A stretch of DNA of 64,000 bases, taken from assembly GCA_963847735.1 (NCBI GenBank), contig CAWKAV010000016.1:186001-250000 (forward strand), in the 5' to 3' direction. The position numbers and the translations under genes were made by a program. Below, piece by piece: positions 18,788-29,168 of the stretch. The first letter of the stretch is position 1. Each line of letters starts with the position of its first letter. A model generated the notes under the pieces. It was not told the DNA's origin. It saw nothing but the letters and a program-made list of their open reading frames with translations, and ran no database searches. Source of the stretch: CAWKAV01 sp963847735 (GTDB lineage Bacteria > Desulfobacterota > Desulfuromonadia > Desulfuromonadales > BM103).

Positions 18788-19534
18788 TTAGAATTTTTGG
18801 GCGGCGGCCTTTAGAAGGGCTTGAGCAGAGTCCTCGAACCAACAATCCAGCAACCTCTCCAGTTTGGCTTGGCCGTGCAGTAAATAGTTTGTGCGCACGG
18901 CTTCGGTGCGGTTCTCCTTGGTGATGTTGAAGGCGTTGCGTGGCAGGGCGGTCAAGGCGTTGATTTTTGCGACGGCTTTCTCCTCGACCTCGGCCAAAGG
19001 CAGCATTTCGTCTATCAGGCCTATGTCAGCGGCCTCTTTACTGGCAAACAACCGACCGTAGTACATCATCTCGGTGGCGGCTCGATCACCGACGACCTGA
19101 CGCAATATCAAGTTAGACAGGTAGGGTACAGGCAGACCGATTGTCGCCTCATTGAGGCCGATCAGTTTCCTGCCCTCGGCAGCGTAGCGGAAGTCACAGG
19201 TTAGTGCCAGCACGTTGCCGCCCGCTACGGCGTGACCTGTCATGGCGCACGCTGTGGGCATCGACAGAGTGAACAGGTCGAAGGCCAGATGGTCAAAGCG
19301 GGTGAAGAAATCGGTCATGCCAGCCCGGTTGTAGTGGATCATTTCCGGCAGATCGAGGCCGATGGAAAAAAACTTCTCATTGCCGGCCAGCACCAGACCC
19401 TTAGCGCTCAAGCGTATCTGAGACAGGGCAGACTCCAGATCGGCAACCAACTCGCTATCGATGGCGTTGGTTGTCCCATTCTCAAGTCGTATAACAGCGA
19501 TCTCTCCCTGTATTGTGACTTTGACTTTTGACAT
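18788..19534 (-). CDS. Enoyl-CoA hydratase/isomerase family protein
   Basis: A 248-residue crotonase-fold protein. The oxyanion-hole segments are FFSIGLDLPEM near residue 59 and HAVAGGNVLALTCDFRYAAE near 104. Helices with IGLPVPYLSNLILRQVVG follow. The usual second catalytic glutamate of hydratases (GCCGGG / E...E pattern) is not obvious at both positions. Isomerase or other crotonase chemistry is therefore possible. The start has a GGAGGAGCC ribosome site. It lies apart from but near the beta-oxidation block, with which it may be co-regulated. Confidence 0.8.
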   Translation of the reverse strand: MSKVKVTIQGEIAVIRLENGTTNAIDSELVADLESALSQIRLSAKGLVLAGNEKFFSIGLDLPEMIHYNRAGMTDFFTRFDHLAFDLFTLSMPTACAMTGHAVAGGNVLALTCDFRYAAEGRKLIGLNEATIGLPVPYLSNLILRQVVGDRAATEMMYYGRLFASKEAADIGLIDEMLPLAEVEEKAVAKINALTALPRNAFNITKENRTEAVRTNYLLHGQAKLERLLDCWFEDSAQALLKAAAQKF

Positions 19535-19704
19535 AATGGCTCCTCCTTGGTGTCATTGTTTGAAAGTAATGTCTGCCATCATGAAGCAAGGAACCTCTGC
19601 AAGGCAAGTATGACCCACCCCTCTCAGGTCAAGCCATTTTGTATATTGACGTGTCGTGACTGTGGAACTTTATCAAGGCTCGAGTTCGCAAATCATCGGT
19701 GTGG

Positions 19705-20142
19705 TTATTCCTCTCCGCTGGAGTTGTCTTGTCGACCGCCGTTTCCTGAAAAATCCCCCGAAATAATTAATGGGAGCCCCTCTGTAGTGCGATTGTATAA
19801 ATAGATCCACGCAAATAACTTCTGGTTACTGCCAAGAAGAACAACTTCCTGCCTGACGCGAACATACTCTGCGGGTTCTGCAAACCCTGGACCGCACTCC
19901 TCATATTGATCAAGCGCAGGGAGCACGACGGCAGGCGCAAGGAGAGAGTACACTTCGCCCTTTACCTGATGGGCGGCATCGTCCGAAGTCACGACACCCG
20001 GGTAGTCGTTGATCCTGTACAGTCGGCCCTGGTATGTTGCCTCCCCCAAAAATATCGCATACCTGGCCAGAAGATGTCCGGCCGCGCCGGCAGTCTCCTT
20101 TCTCAGGGTCCCATAAACGAATAAACAATCCTGTATCATCAT
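19705..20142 (-). CDS. Gamma-glutamylcyclotransferase-like (AIG2/GGCT) protein
   Basis: About 145 residues of the GGCT fold. The signature LFVYGTLRKE is at residues 6-15 and the probable catalytic glutamate lies in ALDQYEECGP. Family members cyclise gamma-glutamyl amines or peptides to 5-oxoproline; bacterial members are mostly uncharacterised. ATG 20142 has GAAGGCGGC just upstream; the longer start at 20199 adds a basic stretch with no homology. It sits about 90 bases downstream of the SCP2 gene on the same strand. Confidence 0.75.
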   Translation of the reverse strand: MMIQDCLFVYGTLRKETAGAAGHLLARYAIFLGEATYQGRLYRINDYPGVVTSDDAAHQVKGEVYSLLAPAVVLPALDQYEECGPGFAEPAEYVRVRQEVVLLGSNQKLFAWIYLYNRTTEGLPLIISGDFSGNGGRQDNSSGEE

Positions 20143-20235
20143 GCCGCCTTCAATCTTCACACCTCTGCGACGAGAACAGACAAATCCTTGGCGAACCAAT
20201 GGTTTGTCAAATTTATTGCATGCTGAAATCTGGTA

Positions 20236-20547
20236 TCAACTCTCTTTGTCGAAGGCGTGCAAGAATTCCTGCAGGGCAAAGGGGTTGTTCGATTTGATTT
20301 TTCCGGACAGGAAATCCGCCATGCCGGGGCGATAACCCTCTTGCCAGATTTTCAGAAAAAACTCAGCACTGGTCTTGCAGACGCAATCGGCATCCTCGAC
20401 TGTCTTGCCGTTTTCCACCAGGATCCGTTCGGGACCGAGGGTCACCGTTTTCTTCACGTCGTCTACAGAGAAATAGTAAACCTGCTGTTTTGCAACCCTG
20501 TTTGCCCGGAAGTGCTTTTCCAGGCGGGCAAAAATCTCTTCCACCAT
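20236..20547 (-). CDS. SCP2 sterol-carrier-domain protein
   Basis: A 103-residue single-domain SCP2 protein. Recognisable segments are VDDVKKTVTLGPERI, DADCVCKTSAEFFLKIWQEGYRPGMADFLSGKIK and the FALQEFLHAF C-terminal helix. SCP2 domains bind lipids or acyl-CoA. ATG 20547 follows a strong AAAGGAGATCAAG site; the longer 20667 frame would run across the MerR start. It is divergent from the MerR gene, sharing a 113-base control region. This suggests that MerR regulates it in a lipid-handling context. Confidence 0.82.
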   Translation of the reverse strand: MVEEIFARLEKHFRANRVAKQQVYYFSVDDVKKTVTLGPERILVENGKTVEDADCVCKTSAEFFLKIWQEGYRPGMADFLSGKIKSNNPFALQEFLHAFDKES

Positions 20548-20601
20548 CTTGATCTCCTTTCCCTTCAAGAGTCTGTCGACACCGATGCTACCGCAGAAGT
20601 G

Positions 20602-20650
20602 TTGACGAAATAAACCAGCAATGATAGAAACGGTGGCGCGTTTACGTAAA
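20602..20650 (+). promoter_or_regulatory. MerR promoter with TTTACGTAAA palindrome
   Basis: TTGACG (20602-20607), 17 bases, then TAGAAA (20625-20630) resembles a sigma70 promoter for the MerR gene. Just downstream, TTTACGTAAA at 20641-20650 is a perfect 10-base palindrome that shares its TTTACGT half-site with the box upstream of the acyl-CoA synthetase at 31070-31085. Autoregulation by the MerR protein is the likely reading, but it is inferred. Confidence 0.4.
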
Positions 20651-20660
20651 GGGAAAGCAC

Positions 20661-21068
20661 ATGCCAAATTCTCAGGAAACCTTGATACAGATCGGCCCCC
20701 TGGCCAAAGAGCTCGGCGTCACCACGCGAACTATCCGCTACTACGAGGAGATAGGCCTCATGGGTTCTTCCAGAAGGAGCAGTGGAGGAACGCGCAGCTA
20801 CAACCGGGACGAGGTGCTGCGCATCAAGTTCATCCTCAAGCTGAAAGAACTCGGCATCAGTCTGAAAGAGATGCTGAGCCTGGCCGACACCTTCGATACT
20901 CACAACCAGAATTTCGACACGATCACGCCGAAGGTCCTCGAAATCCTTGACCTGCATATCGGCAAGGTTGACGATAAGATCTCCCGCCTGGTCTCCCTGC
21001 GCAGCGACATTGTCAACTACCGCAGCCGCATTCGCGTGCTGCTGAAATCACAGAACGAAGTGCCCTGA
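20661..21068 (+). CDS. MerR-family transcriptional regulator
   Basis: A 135-residue MerR protein. The winged helix-turn-helix is IGPLAKELGVTTRTIRYYEEIGL at residues 11-33, then the wing with SGGTRSYNRDEVLRIKFILKLKELG. A long C-terminal dimerisation helix follows. There is no clear effector domain or cysteine metal site, which argues against a metal sensor. This shape and the surrounding fatty-acid genes fit LiuR-type regulators of acyl-CoA metabolism, known in proteobacteria. It is divergent from the SCP2 gene and convergent with the Fe-S gene. The SD is AGGGAAAGC. Confidence 0.85.
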   Translation: MPNSQETLIQIGPLAKELGVTTRTIRYYEEIGLMGSSRRSSGGTRSYNRDEVLRIKFILKLKELGISLKEMLSLADTFDTHNQNFDTITPKVLEILDLHIGKVDDKISRLVSLRSDIVNYRSRIRVLLKSQNEVP

Positions 21069-21106
21069 TCCAGGCCTTCGGCGTCAGTTCTCCCCGGAGA
21101 CTCGGC

Positions 21107-22282
21107 TCATTTGTTTCCCGGCCGCATCCTCGCGAGTCTTTTCTTTGCCGCGCTGATGACGTAGGGGGTCATCTTCCCCTTCTCCTTGAGAATGGCGACC
21201 ATCATATCCTTGCGTTTGCCCGGCAGCACCGGCCGGTGCTCACGTTCCACGAGCGTCAGCGCCTCGCAGGCACAGACGGGGATACAGACGCCGCAGCCGA
21301 GACAGCTCGCCTTATCGATAACGGCGCGCGGTCCCGCATCACCCTCCCTGAGTGCAATTGACAGGACATTACAGGAGGCGACGCACAGCCCGCAGCCGTT
21401 GCATTTGTCCTCGTTGACGACCGCCAGGAACGGCGTTTTGCCCACCCCCTCGCTGAAGCCACCCTGCACCCCGGCCATGAGCTCGCAGCAGCAGCTGCAG
21501 CAGTTACAGATAAACGACGGTTTGTGCCGGATATTGTCGGTCATGTGGGTCAGGCCCAGCTGGCGAGCCTTATCGAGGATCGCCAGCAGCTGCTCGGTGG
21601 TCTGTTCTTTGGCAAAACCGCGCCGCACCAAAAAGCGTGCGCCGGTGCCGAGCGAGATGCAGGTATCTGACATCGGCGCCCCCTTGCCGCAGGACTCACC
21701 CAGATGTTCCTTTTTGTGCCGGCAGTAGCAGATGCCGACCGCGCCGTAACCGGCCTGCTCGATGATCTGGCGGGCATTCTCAAAGCTGGTGACCTCGGAA
21801 CTGACCGGAATATGCTCCTCGTTCACCAGTGTACGGGTCAGCGGTGTCTTGTTACCGAAGAACTCTTTCGTCATCCCCTGCTGCGGGTTTTCGTGCATGT
21901 ACTCCTGCATCAGCCTGGCCAGTTCGGCCTGCGACAGATCATTGCGGTGCTTCATGAAGCTGAACTCGAAGAAACCGATCAGGCCGGGCAGCAGCATGTA
22001 GAAGGTCTTGCCCGCGTAGGGGAGATCCATCACCAGCCCCTTGTCGGCCATCTTCTCCAGTCGGGGGAGAAGTTCCGCAACGGGCATTTTGGTCGCCTTG
22101 ACCAATTCTTCGAGCGTTGCCTCTTCCAGGGGGAAGCGCGAGGCGATGAAAGCTTCTTCCTCATCGAACAGCATGGTCAGGATAGCTCGCAGTTTTTCGC
22201 TATCGGGCAGGCCGATCGGGTACTTGTTGAGACGATCGATCAGGGGGACGATACTGCTCTTGCTGCCGACATGATGACCCAT
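21107..22282 (-). CDS. 4Fe-4S dicluster protein with HTH-like N-terminus
   Basis: A 391-residue protein. The N-terminal part (about 1-130) looks like a winged-helix region (LEEATLEELVKATKMPVAELLPRLEKMADKGLV). The middle has a Cys-rich ICYCRHKKEH...CGKG...CISLG segment and CNCCSCCCELM. The C-terminal part has two ferredoxin-type clusters, CNGCGLCVASC and CLGCGVCIPVC. Homologues in Desulfuromonadales are annotated only as 4Fe-4S proteins. It is the last gene of the operon after DUF4442 and MBL genes and follows the beta-oxidation genes. An electron-transfer or redox-sensing role in fatty-acid degradation is inferred. Start has GGGAGTGAACC. Confidence 0.75.
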   Translation of the reverse strand: MGHHVGSKSSIVPLIDRLNKYPIGLPDSEKLRAILTMLFDEEEAFIASRFPLEEATLEELVKATKMPVAELLPRLEKMADKGLVMDLPYAGKTFYMLLPGLIGFFEFSFMKHRNDLSQAELARLMQEYMHENPQQGMTKEFFGNKTPLTRTLVNEEHIPVSSEVTSFENARQIIEQAGYGAVGICYCRHKKEHLGESCGKGAPMSDTCISLGTGARFLVRRGFAKEQTTEQLLAILDKARQLGLTHMTDNIRHKPSFICNCCSCCCELMAGVQGGFSEGVGKTPFLAVVNEDKCNGCGLCVASCNVLSIALREGDAGPRAVIDKASCLGCGVCIPVCACEALTLVEREHRPVLPGKRKDMMVAILKEKGKMTPYVISAAKKRLARMRPGNK

Positions 22283-22285
22283 GGT

Positions 22286-23092
22286 TCACTCCCTAAGCTT
22301 CAGACAGGCGTTGATCAGATTGCGTTTGGTGAAGTGCCAGCCCGTCACCAGGCTGACGCGTTCCTCGCGGCCAAGCAGCCGTAGCGTAATGGCTTTGGCA
22401 GACAGCCCTTGTTGGCGTAACCGTCTGGCTTCGCCGCAGAGCGTCTCAAGGTGTTCGATCTTGGCCGCCAGGGCGGCGTGGGCATTGTCGACGACACCCC
22501 GGTGGGCACAGAAGATCGTTTCGAAATCGTAACCAAGCAACCGATGCAGGCTGGCCATGTGCGGCTCCAGCTCTTCATCACGGCGCAGGAAGCGGGTCCG
22601 CTCACTGATAAAGAGATCGCCGGTGAACAGCCAGCCACGTTCGGGCTCCAGATAGCAGACCAGGTCAGCGGCATGTCCCGGCGTTGCGATCGTCTGCAGG
22701 CTGAAGCCATCGGCCAGCTCCAGCCTGTCGGGGACCGGTTTGGCCGCGACCCGTTGCGGTCGACCGAAGAGCAATCGTTGATAGGGCCGCATGGACCAGC
22801 CTTGCAGCAATGGCGCGAGACTGGCCTGCGGCGCCAGGATTCGCGCGCCGGTTTGCCGCCAGATGCGCGTGGCGTTGCCACTATGGTCTTCATGGTGATG
22901 GGTCAGCAGCACTTGCCGCAGGGGGCGCTCGGTGACGAAGGCCCTCACCTGCGACCAGCGATTGGCACAACCGGTGTCGATCAGCGTGTCACCAAGGCGG
23001 AAGCAGGTTGAGGCGGTATTGAGGCCGAAATCGAAGCGACCGGCGCGCAGCCCTTCAACGGCTTCATGCGTGATGCGTTGAACGATCGGCAT
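22286..23092 (-). CDS. MBL-fold metallohydrolase
   Basis: About 268 residues of metallo-beta-lactamase fold. The metal motif HHHEDHSG is near residue 79, with ATPGHAADLVCYL and FTGDLF providing later ligands, and a CAHRGVV near the end. A C-terminal helical extension (ALAAKIEHLETLCGEARRLRQQGLSAKAITLRLLG) resembles the LACTB2-like winged helix. Members hydrolyse thioesters or phosphodiesters. ATG 23092 (MPIVQRITHEAV) has AAGGAGGCATAGACAGGGT upstream. It lies between the hotdog and Fe-S genes in a tightly spaced run, so thioester hydrolysis is a reasonable guess. Confidence 0.78.
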   Translation of the reverse strand: MPIVQRITHEAVEGLRAGRFDFGLNTASTCFRLGDTLIDTGCANRWSQVRAFVTERPLRQVLLTHHHEDHSGNATRIWRQTGARILAPQASLAPLLQGWSMRPYQRLLFGRPQRVAAKPVPDRLELADGFSLQTIATPGHAADLVCYLEPERGWLFTGDLFISERTRFLRRDEELEPHMASLHRLLGYDFETIFCAHRGVVDNAHAALAAKIEHLETLCGEARRLRQQGLSAKAITLRLLGREERVSLVTGWHFTKRNLINACLKLRE

Positions 23093-23136
23093 ACCCTGTC
23101 TATGCCTCCTTGGAGAACTGCCCGGCGGGCAAAGGC

Positions 23137-23658
23137 TCAATCCGGCCGGGTCTTGACCTTCGCCCAGGGCTTGATCTGCCAGGTGATGAGTGCCCTTGCC
23201 ACCTCGTTTTTCTGCCGGTCAGTGACCAGGGTCTCCTGGGTGAAATTGACGGCATCGGCTTCCTGCAGCGGCTTGAGCACCTGCTGCACCACCTGCTGCA
23301 TGTCGAGAACCGTGGTCGCCAGAATCTCCTGCCGGGCCTGGAAGAGATAATCGATCTCAAGGCGTGCCATGATCAACCGGTATTTGGCCGGGTCGAGTCT
23401 CGAGAGCAAGGCCAGCCCCGAAGAGGACTCGGCGATGGTGGCGATGGCGCAGGCATGGATGCCACGGATATGGTTATGGTTGATGCGCCGGTAAGGGGCG
23501 CGGGTCACGATCCGGTCTTCCTCGATGCGTTCGATGGCAAAACCATGCGGGCGGTTGAAGGGGACAACGCGACCGAGCAGCCGGTTGAGCAACCAGAGAT
23601 AAAATGACGAAGATTGTGCCTTTTGCAACAGGCCGGGCAGGAGCGCAAAGGCCTTCAT
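23137..23658 (-). CDS. DUF4442 hotdog-fold protein, possible acyl-CoA thioesterase
   Basis: About 173 residues. It resembles the DUF4442/PaaI hotdog family. RRINHNHIRGIHACAIATIAESSSGLALL contains the hotdog helix with a conserved glutamate/serine cluster, and LIMARLEIDYLFQARQEI forms the following strand. Such proteins often hydrolyse acyl-CoA. ATG 23658 (MKAFALLPG) follows AAGGTGGTCCTC. About 110 bases separate it from fadE. It opens the MBL/Fe-S part of the operon, fitting a role in removing stalled acyl-CoAs, though no activity is established. Confidence 0.7.
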   Translation of the reverse strand: MKAFALLPGLLQKAQSSSFYLWLLNRLLGRVVPFNRPHGFAIERIEEDRIVTRAPYRRINHNHIRGIHACAIATIAESSSGLALLSRLDPAKYRLIMARLEIDYLFQARQEILATTVLDMQQVVQQVLKPLQEADAVNFTQETLVTDRQKNEVARALITWQIKPWAKVKTRPD

Positions 23659-23769
23659 GAGGACCACCTTCTAAGGTCGCGCAGCATGCAGCACCGGGCC
23701 GACCGGGTAAGGGGTTGCAAGGGTGTGCTGAGTCGGGATCATAACCCTCAGAAAATGTATTTCTCGGCA

Positions 23770-25529
23770 TCAAGAGCCGGCTGCGGCGACCGTCCGTTTG
23801 GCGGCAAGCAGGCCGGTGGCGTCGTACTTGGTAAAACGGCGTACGCCGGAGAGGAGCATCATCAGGCTGTCGCCCTCCTCGACGTAGTAGGCGGCCTTCT
23901 TCGCTGCACTGGCAGCCTCCTCGGTGGCGTTGAAGGTGAAGACCTTGACCGTGGCCTTGAGCTGGGTCTGCTTGGTTTCACTCAGCTTGGACAGGATCTT
24001 CTCGGCACGCAGTACGGCGCTTTCAATGGCGAAGATCTGGATGGCGATATCGGCGGCGGCCATCAGGATCTCCTGTTCTTCCTGCAGCTGCTGCATGTAT
24101 TTCTGCACACCGGTACCGGCAAGAATCAGGAAGAGGGTCTTGAGGTTCTTAAGCAGCGTCTTTTCAGCGATAAACGGAATCTCTTCGTCGAGTTCCTCGA
24201 AGGAAGGCGTCATCAGCGCTTCGAAGGCCTTCATCGCCTCGGCCTGCAGCGGCAGCTCTCCCTTCATCGCCTTGCGCAGGATCATGCCGGTCGTGAGCAG
24301 ACGGTTGATCTCGTTGGTGCCTTCGAAGATGCGGTTGATCCGCTCGTCGCGGTAGAAGCGTTCGGCCGGGTACTCGCTGACGAAACCGTAGCCGCCATGA
24401 ATCTGCACCACCTCGTCGACCACGCGCGCGAGCACATCGGAGCAGAAGACCTTGGAGATGGCGCACTCGGCGGAGTAGTCCTCGATGCCTTTCTGGTACT
24501 GAACGTAATAGTCGTCGGTGCCCTTCTCGATGGTTGCCAGCTTGTCGTCGAGCAATCCGGCCAGGCGGTAGACCAGCGACTCGGCGGCAAAGATGTCGGC
24601 GGTCAGGTCGGCGATCTTCTCCTGGATGGCTCCGAAAGAACCGATGGTCTTGCCGAACTGCTTGCGCTCGTTGGCATATTTGAGCCCCTCTCGCAAGGCA
24701 TACTTGGAGGCGCCGGTGACGCAGGCGCCGAGCTTGAAGCGACCGACGTTGAGGACGTTGAAAGCGATCTTGTGACCCTTGCCGATTTCGCCGAGGACGT
24801 TCTCAGCCGGCACCTTGCAGTTGTCGAGGATGATCTGGGTGGTGGAGCTCCCCTTGATCCCCATCTTCTTCTCCTCGTTGCCGACCACCAGCCCTTCGAA
24901 GGTCTTCTCGACCAGGAAGCCGGTGAAATGCTCCTTGTCGATCTTGGCGAAGACGATGAACAGGTCAGCGAAGCTGCCGTTGGTGATGAACTGCTTGGTG
25001 CCGTTGAGAACGTAGTGCGAGCCGTCGGCGGAGAGCACCGCCGAGGCACTGGGCGCCGAGGGCGTCGCTGCCGCTGCCCGGCTCGGTCAGACAGTAGGCG
25101 GCCAGCCATTCACCGGTGATGATTTTCTCAAGGTACTGGTCTTTCTGCGCCTTGGTGCCGTAGTAGACCAGCGGCAGGGTGCCGATACCGGTGTGGGCGG
25201 CATAGGCGACAGAAAAGGAACCGCTCGGCGCGATCTTCTCGCCGACCAGCATGCTGGTGGCCTTGTCGAGTTCCAGGCCGCCGTACTCTTCGGGGGCGTC
25301 GATCATCAGCAGGCCCAGTTCGCCGCACTTCTTCATCCCTGCCACCACCAGGTCGAAGTTCTGCTCCTCGATCTCCTCGATGTGCGGGAAAATTTCGTTC
25401 TCGACGAACTGCGTCGGTCGTCTCGGCGATGGCGCGCTGCTCGTCACTGAAGTCCTCAGGGGTAAAAACCGCTTCGCAGGGGGTCTCGACAACCAGGTAC
25501 TCGCCGCCTTTCAGAATCTTCTTGGTCAT
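23770..25529 (-). CDS. fadE: Acyl-CoA dehydrogenase (frameshifted in this sequence)
   Basis: About 585 residues after removing two extra bases, near 25410 and near 25050 (a GGGCGCC run). The N-terminus is MTKKILKGGEYLVVETP. LTEPGSGSDA is the FAD motif, YNGTKQFITNG-type residues follow, and RIFEGTNEINR carries the catalytic glutamate. A long C-terminal extension of about 160 residues beyond the core matches the VLCAD-like FadE group also seen in Bacillus. It oxidises acyl-CoA to trans-2-enoyl-CoA with electrons normally going to ETF; no ETF gene is in the window. The start has GAGGTGACGGAT. It sits in fadN-fadA-fadE order. Confidence 0.85.
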
Positions 25530-25561
25530 ATCCGTCACCTCATGAATGGTTTGTGTTCTGT

Positions 25562-26738
25562 TCAGACTTTCTCGAAGATTCCCGCCGCGCCCATGCCGCC
25601 GCCGATGCACATGCTGACCATGCCGTAACGCACGTCGCGGCGCTGCATCTCGTGCAGCAGGGTGGCGGTCAGCTTGGCGCCGGTGCAGCCGAGCGGGTGG
25701 CCCAGGGCGATGGCGCCGCCGTTGACGTTGATGATCTCCGGGATTGAGCTTAAGCTCCTTGATCACGGCCAGGGCCTGGGCGGCAAAGGCCTCGTTGAGC
25801 TCGATCAGGCCGATGTCGCTCTGCTGCAGACCGGCCATCTTCAGCACCGCAGGGATCGCCTCGACCGGGCCGATCCCCATGATCTCGGGCGGCACCCCCT
25901 TGACGGCGAAGGCGACAAAGCGTGCCAGCGGTTTCAGGCCCGTCTGCTTGAGAAACTCTTCGGAGACCACCAGCGTAGCCGCCGCGCCGTCGGTCATCTG
26001 CGAACTGGTCGCGGCCGTGACCGTGCCGTTCAGCTTGAAAACCGGCTTGAGCTTTGCCAGACCCTTCGAGGCTGGTGTCGGCACGCACGCCGTCGTCGAT
26101 CGCAACCGTCTTTTTGCTTTTGACCGGCTTGTTCTTGACGATGGCGACTTCCTCCACCTCGACCGGGATGATTTCATCCGTGAACCGTCCGGCGGCGATC
26201 GCGGCCGCCGCCTTCTGATGGCTGGCGACGGCGAAGGCGTCCTGCTGCGCGCGGTCGATGCCGTACTTCTCGGCGACCAGTTCGGCGGTAATCCCCATGT
26301 TGGCGAACGATTCCGGCCAGCTGGCCACCAGTCCCGGGATTGGCGCTGTACTTGTTGCCGCCCATGGGAACGGTGGTCATCGACTCGGCGCCACCGGCGA
26401 TAATGCAGTCGGCAAAGCCGGCCATGATCCGTTCAGCGGCGCTGGCGATGGTCTGCAGCCCTGAGGAGCAGAAGCGGTTGACGGTCTGCGCCGGTACCTG
26501 GTAGGGAAGCCCGGCCTTCATGCACGGCGATGCGGGCGAAGTTCATCCCCTGCTCCCCCTCGGGGAAGGCGCAGCCGATCAGCACGTCGTCGATCTTCAT
26601 CGGGTCGATGCCGGTGCGCTCGACCAGCCCCTTGATGGCGGCGGCAGCCAGATCGTCGGGGCGCATATCCTTGAAACCGCCCTTGTTCGCCCGACAGCCG
26701 GGGGTGCGGTATGCAGCAAGTATGTAAGCTTTTTTCAT
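25562..26738 (-). CDS. fadA: Acetyl-CoA acyltransferase (thiolase), frameshifted in this sequence
   Basis: About 390 residues when four single extra bases (near 26525, 26335, 26075 and 25745) are removed; each returns the classical thiolase sequence. Motifs include the active-site cysteine in NRFCSSGLQTIASAAERI, IAGGAESMT, QMTDGAAATLVV, ELNEAFAAQAL and, near the end, GGAIALGHPLGCTGA plus the CIGGGMG glycine loop. It cleaves 3-ketoacyl-CoA to acetyl-CoA. ATG 26738 (MKKAYILAAYRTP) lies 3 bases after a GTG alternative, with a GAGGAGAATAG site. The length, once repaired, is the family norm. It is in tight operon spacing with fadN and fadE. Confidence 0.88.
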
Positions 26739-26776
26739 CACTATTCTCCTCAGTGCCTGCTGGCTCTGGTATCGGT

Positions 26777-29168
26777 CTAGTTGCGTAGCGGCTTACCGGT
26801 TTTCAGCATCGCCTGAATCCGCTCGGCGGTCTTTTTGTTGCCGCAGAGTTTGAGGAAAGCCTGGCGCTCGAGCTGCAGCAGGTAGTCCTCGGAGATCGAG
26901 CGTGCCAGCCGGCACGTCGCCGCCGCAGATGACATCGGCAATAATGCCGCCGATCTCCTGCTCGTAAGCGGTGACGAAACCACCCATCTGCAGGTTCCAG
27001 AGGCTGGTCTTGATGCTGGCAGCGATGCTGCGTCCCGGCGCCGGGATATTCTCCAGCGGCTTGCCCGGTCGGTAGTTGACCGCCAGCGCCAGCACCTTCT
27101 GCTTGGCGTCGGCGATCAGGCGATCGAGATCCATGCTGATGCTGTCCCCCGGCCGCATGTAGTTCAGACCGCGCAGTTCGGCAGCCCCCATGGAGACGGT
27201 CGCCATGCCGATCTGCTTGAAATGCTTGAAGATGTAGGGGGTCGGATCGGTTTCGAACTGCTGTGCCAGTTCGACCGAGCGCAGACACATCTCCTTGGTG
27301 CCGCCACCGGCCGGCAGCAGGCCGACGCCGATTTCGACCAGCCCCATGTAGGTTTCGGCAAAGGCGTTGATGGCGTCGGCGTGCAGGCTGAACTCGCAGC
27401 CGCCACCGAGGGTCATGCCAAAGGGCGCAGCCACCACCGGCACCTTGGCGTATTTGACCGCCATGGTCGCCTTCTGGAAGGCGCGCACCATCAGGTCGAT
27501 GTCCTCGTAGGCCCCTTCGGCCAGGGCGACGGCAAGCAGCATCAGGTTGGCGCCGACCGAGAAGTTGGCCCCCTGGTTGCCGATCACCAGCCCGACTCCT
27601 TCGTCTTCGGCGCGTTTGATCGCCTTGTGGGTCATGGAGAGGATGTCGCCGCTGATGGAGTTCATCTTCGAATGGAACTCGAAGCCAAAGACGCCGTCAC
27701 CGAGGTCGATCAACGAACAGTTGGCGTTCTTCTCCACCAGCCCGCCGGATTTCTTCAGAATCTGCAGGTTGATCTGTCCCGGCTTGAGGGGGAAGGGTTT
27801 ATATCCGCCCGTCAGCAGATCGAAGTATTCCTTCTGCCCGGCGTCGTTGAAGCGGTAGAAACGCTCGACGGTCTTCAGCACGGCCGGTACGGCCACGCCG
27901 TCCTTCTCCGCCCGCTTGACGAAAGCTGCGACACCGACGGCATCGAGCATCTCGAAGGGACCGATCTCCCAGTTGAAGCCCCACTTCATGGCGTTATCGA
28001 TGTTGACCACGTCATCGGCAATTTCGGGGATGCGGTTGACGGTATAGATCAGGGTGTCGCGCAGGGTCTTCCAGGCGTAGTCGGCGGCCTTGTCCCCCCC
28101 TTCGACCACCATCTTGACCTTCTGCGCCGGGTCATCGACCATCTTCACTGCGGTGATCGAGGCAAACTTCGGCTTGGCGGCCGGCTTGAACTCGCCACTG
28201 GTGTAGTCGAAGTAGAAGATCTGCCGTTTGCCGTCGACCTGCTCCTTCTTGTAGAAACCGGCCTTGCTCTTGTTGCCGAGCAGCCCGGCTTCGACCATCT
28301 TGCTCATGAACTCGGGGACCTTGAAGACCTCGCGCTCTTCGTCTTCGGTCAGCAGTTCATAGGAGTTGTTGCCGACATGGATCAGGGTGTCGATGCCGAC
28401 CAGGTCGGCGGTGCGAAAGGCCGCCGACTTGGGGCGGGCCGTGGCCGGACCGGCGATGGCGTCGACCTCTTCGACGGTCATCCCCATCTCGACCATGTGC
28501 TGCATCCCCTTGTAGATGGCGTAGACACCGATGCGGTTGGCGATGAAGTTGGCGGTGTCCTTGGCGTGCGACGATGCCCTTGCCGAGCCGACGGCTGATG
28601 AATTCGGCCATACTCGTTGACCACCGCCGGATCGGTCTCCTTGCAGGGGACGATTTCGAGCAGGCGCATGTAACGCGGCGGGTTGAAGAAGTGGGTGACC
28701 ATGAAGTTGCGACGCACCTCGACCGGCAGGGCCTCGGCCATGGCGTTGACCGACAGGCCGCTGGTGTTGGTCGTCAGAACCGCCCCTGGCTTGAGATGCG
28801 GGACGATTTTTTCGAACAGCCCCAGCTTGATCGGCAGGTGCTCGATGACCACCTCGACCACCCAGTCGCACTCCTGCAGCTTCGGCAGGTCGTCGTCAAA
28901 GTTGCCGACGACAATCTGGGTGGCGTACTTTGACAGATAGAAGGGTGCCGGCTTCATCTTCATCAGGCCCGCAAGGCCGGCAGCGGCGATGCGGTTGCGC
29001 ACCTGCGGACTCTCCAGGCTCAGTCCGGCAGCCTGCTCTTCAGCGTTCAGTTCCTTCGGCACCATGTCGAGCAACAGAACATCAAGACCTGCATTTGCCA
29101 GGTGGGCAGCAATCGTGGCGCCCATGACTCCGGCTCCCAAGTACTGCCACACGGTTGATTTGCCTCAT
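26777..29168 (-). CDS. fadN: FadN-type 3-hydroxyacyl-CoA dehydrogenase/enoyl-CoA hydratase (frameshifted)
   Basis: About 795 residues after removing four extra bases (near 29130, two near 28600, one near 26904). The N-terminal NAD-binding dehydrogenase has VLGAGVMGATIAAHLANAG. A second dehydrogenase part follows, then a crotonase domain with FSVGANLMLLA and APFGMTLGGGCEFSLHADA. The domain order dehydrogenase-then-hydratase is the FadN type, not the E. coli FadB order. It hydrates and oxidises acyl-CoA intermediates. Its ATG overlaps the stop of the acyl-CoA synthetase (ATGA), with a GGAGGACACTC site. The fadN-fadA-fadE order matches the Bacillus subtilis operon. Confidence 0.88.

Noticed and set aside
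22286..23607. Long plus-strand open frames opposite the MBL and hotdog genes
   Set aside because: They are codon-bias shadows of the minus-strand genes, without family similarity or ribosome sites.
23614..25119. A 501-residue plus-strand frame opposite fadE
   Set aside because: It mirrors the acyl-CoA dehydrogenase and has a low-complexity Leu/Gly/Asp composition typical of antisense GC-rich frames.
25562..29168. Programmed frameshifts in fadA and fadN
   Set aside because: Four or more sites per gene, no conserved slippery sequence, and each fix restores the standard family sequence; sequence error is simpler.
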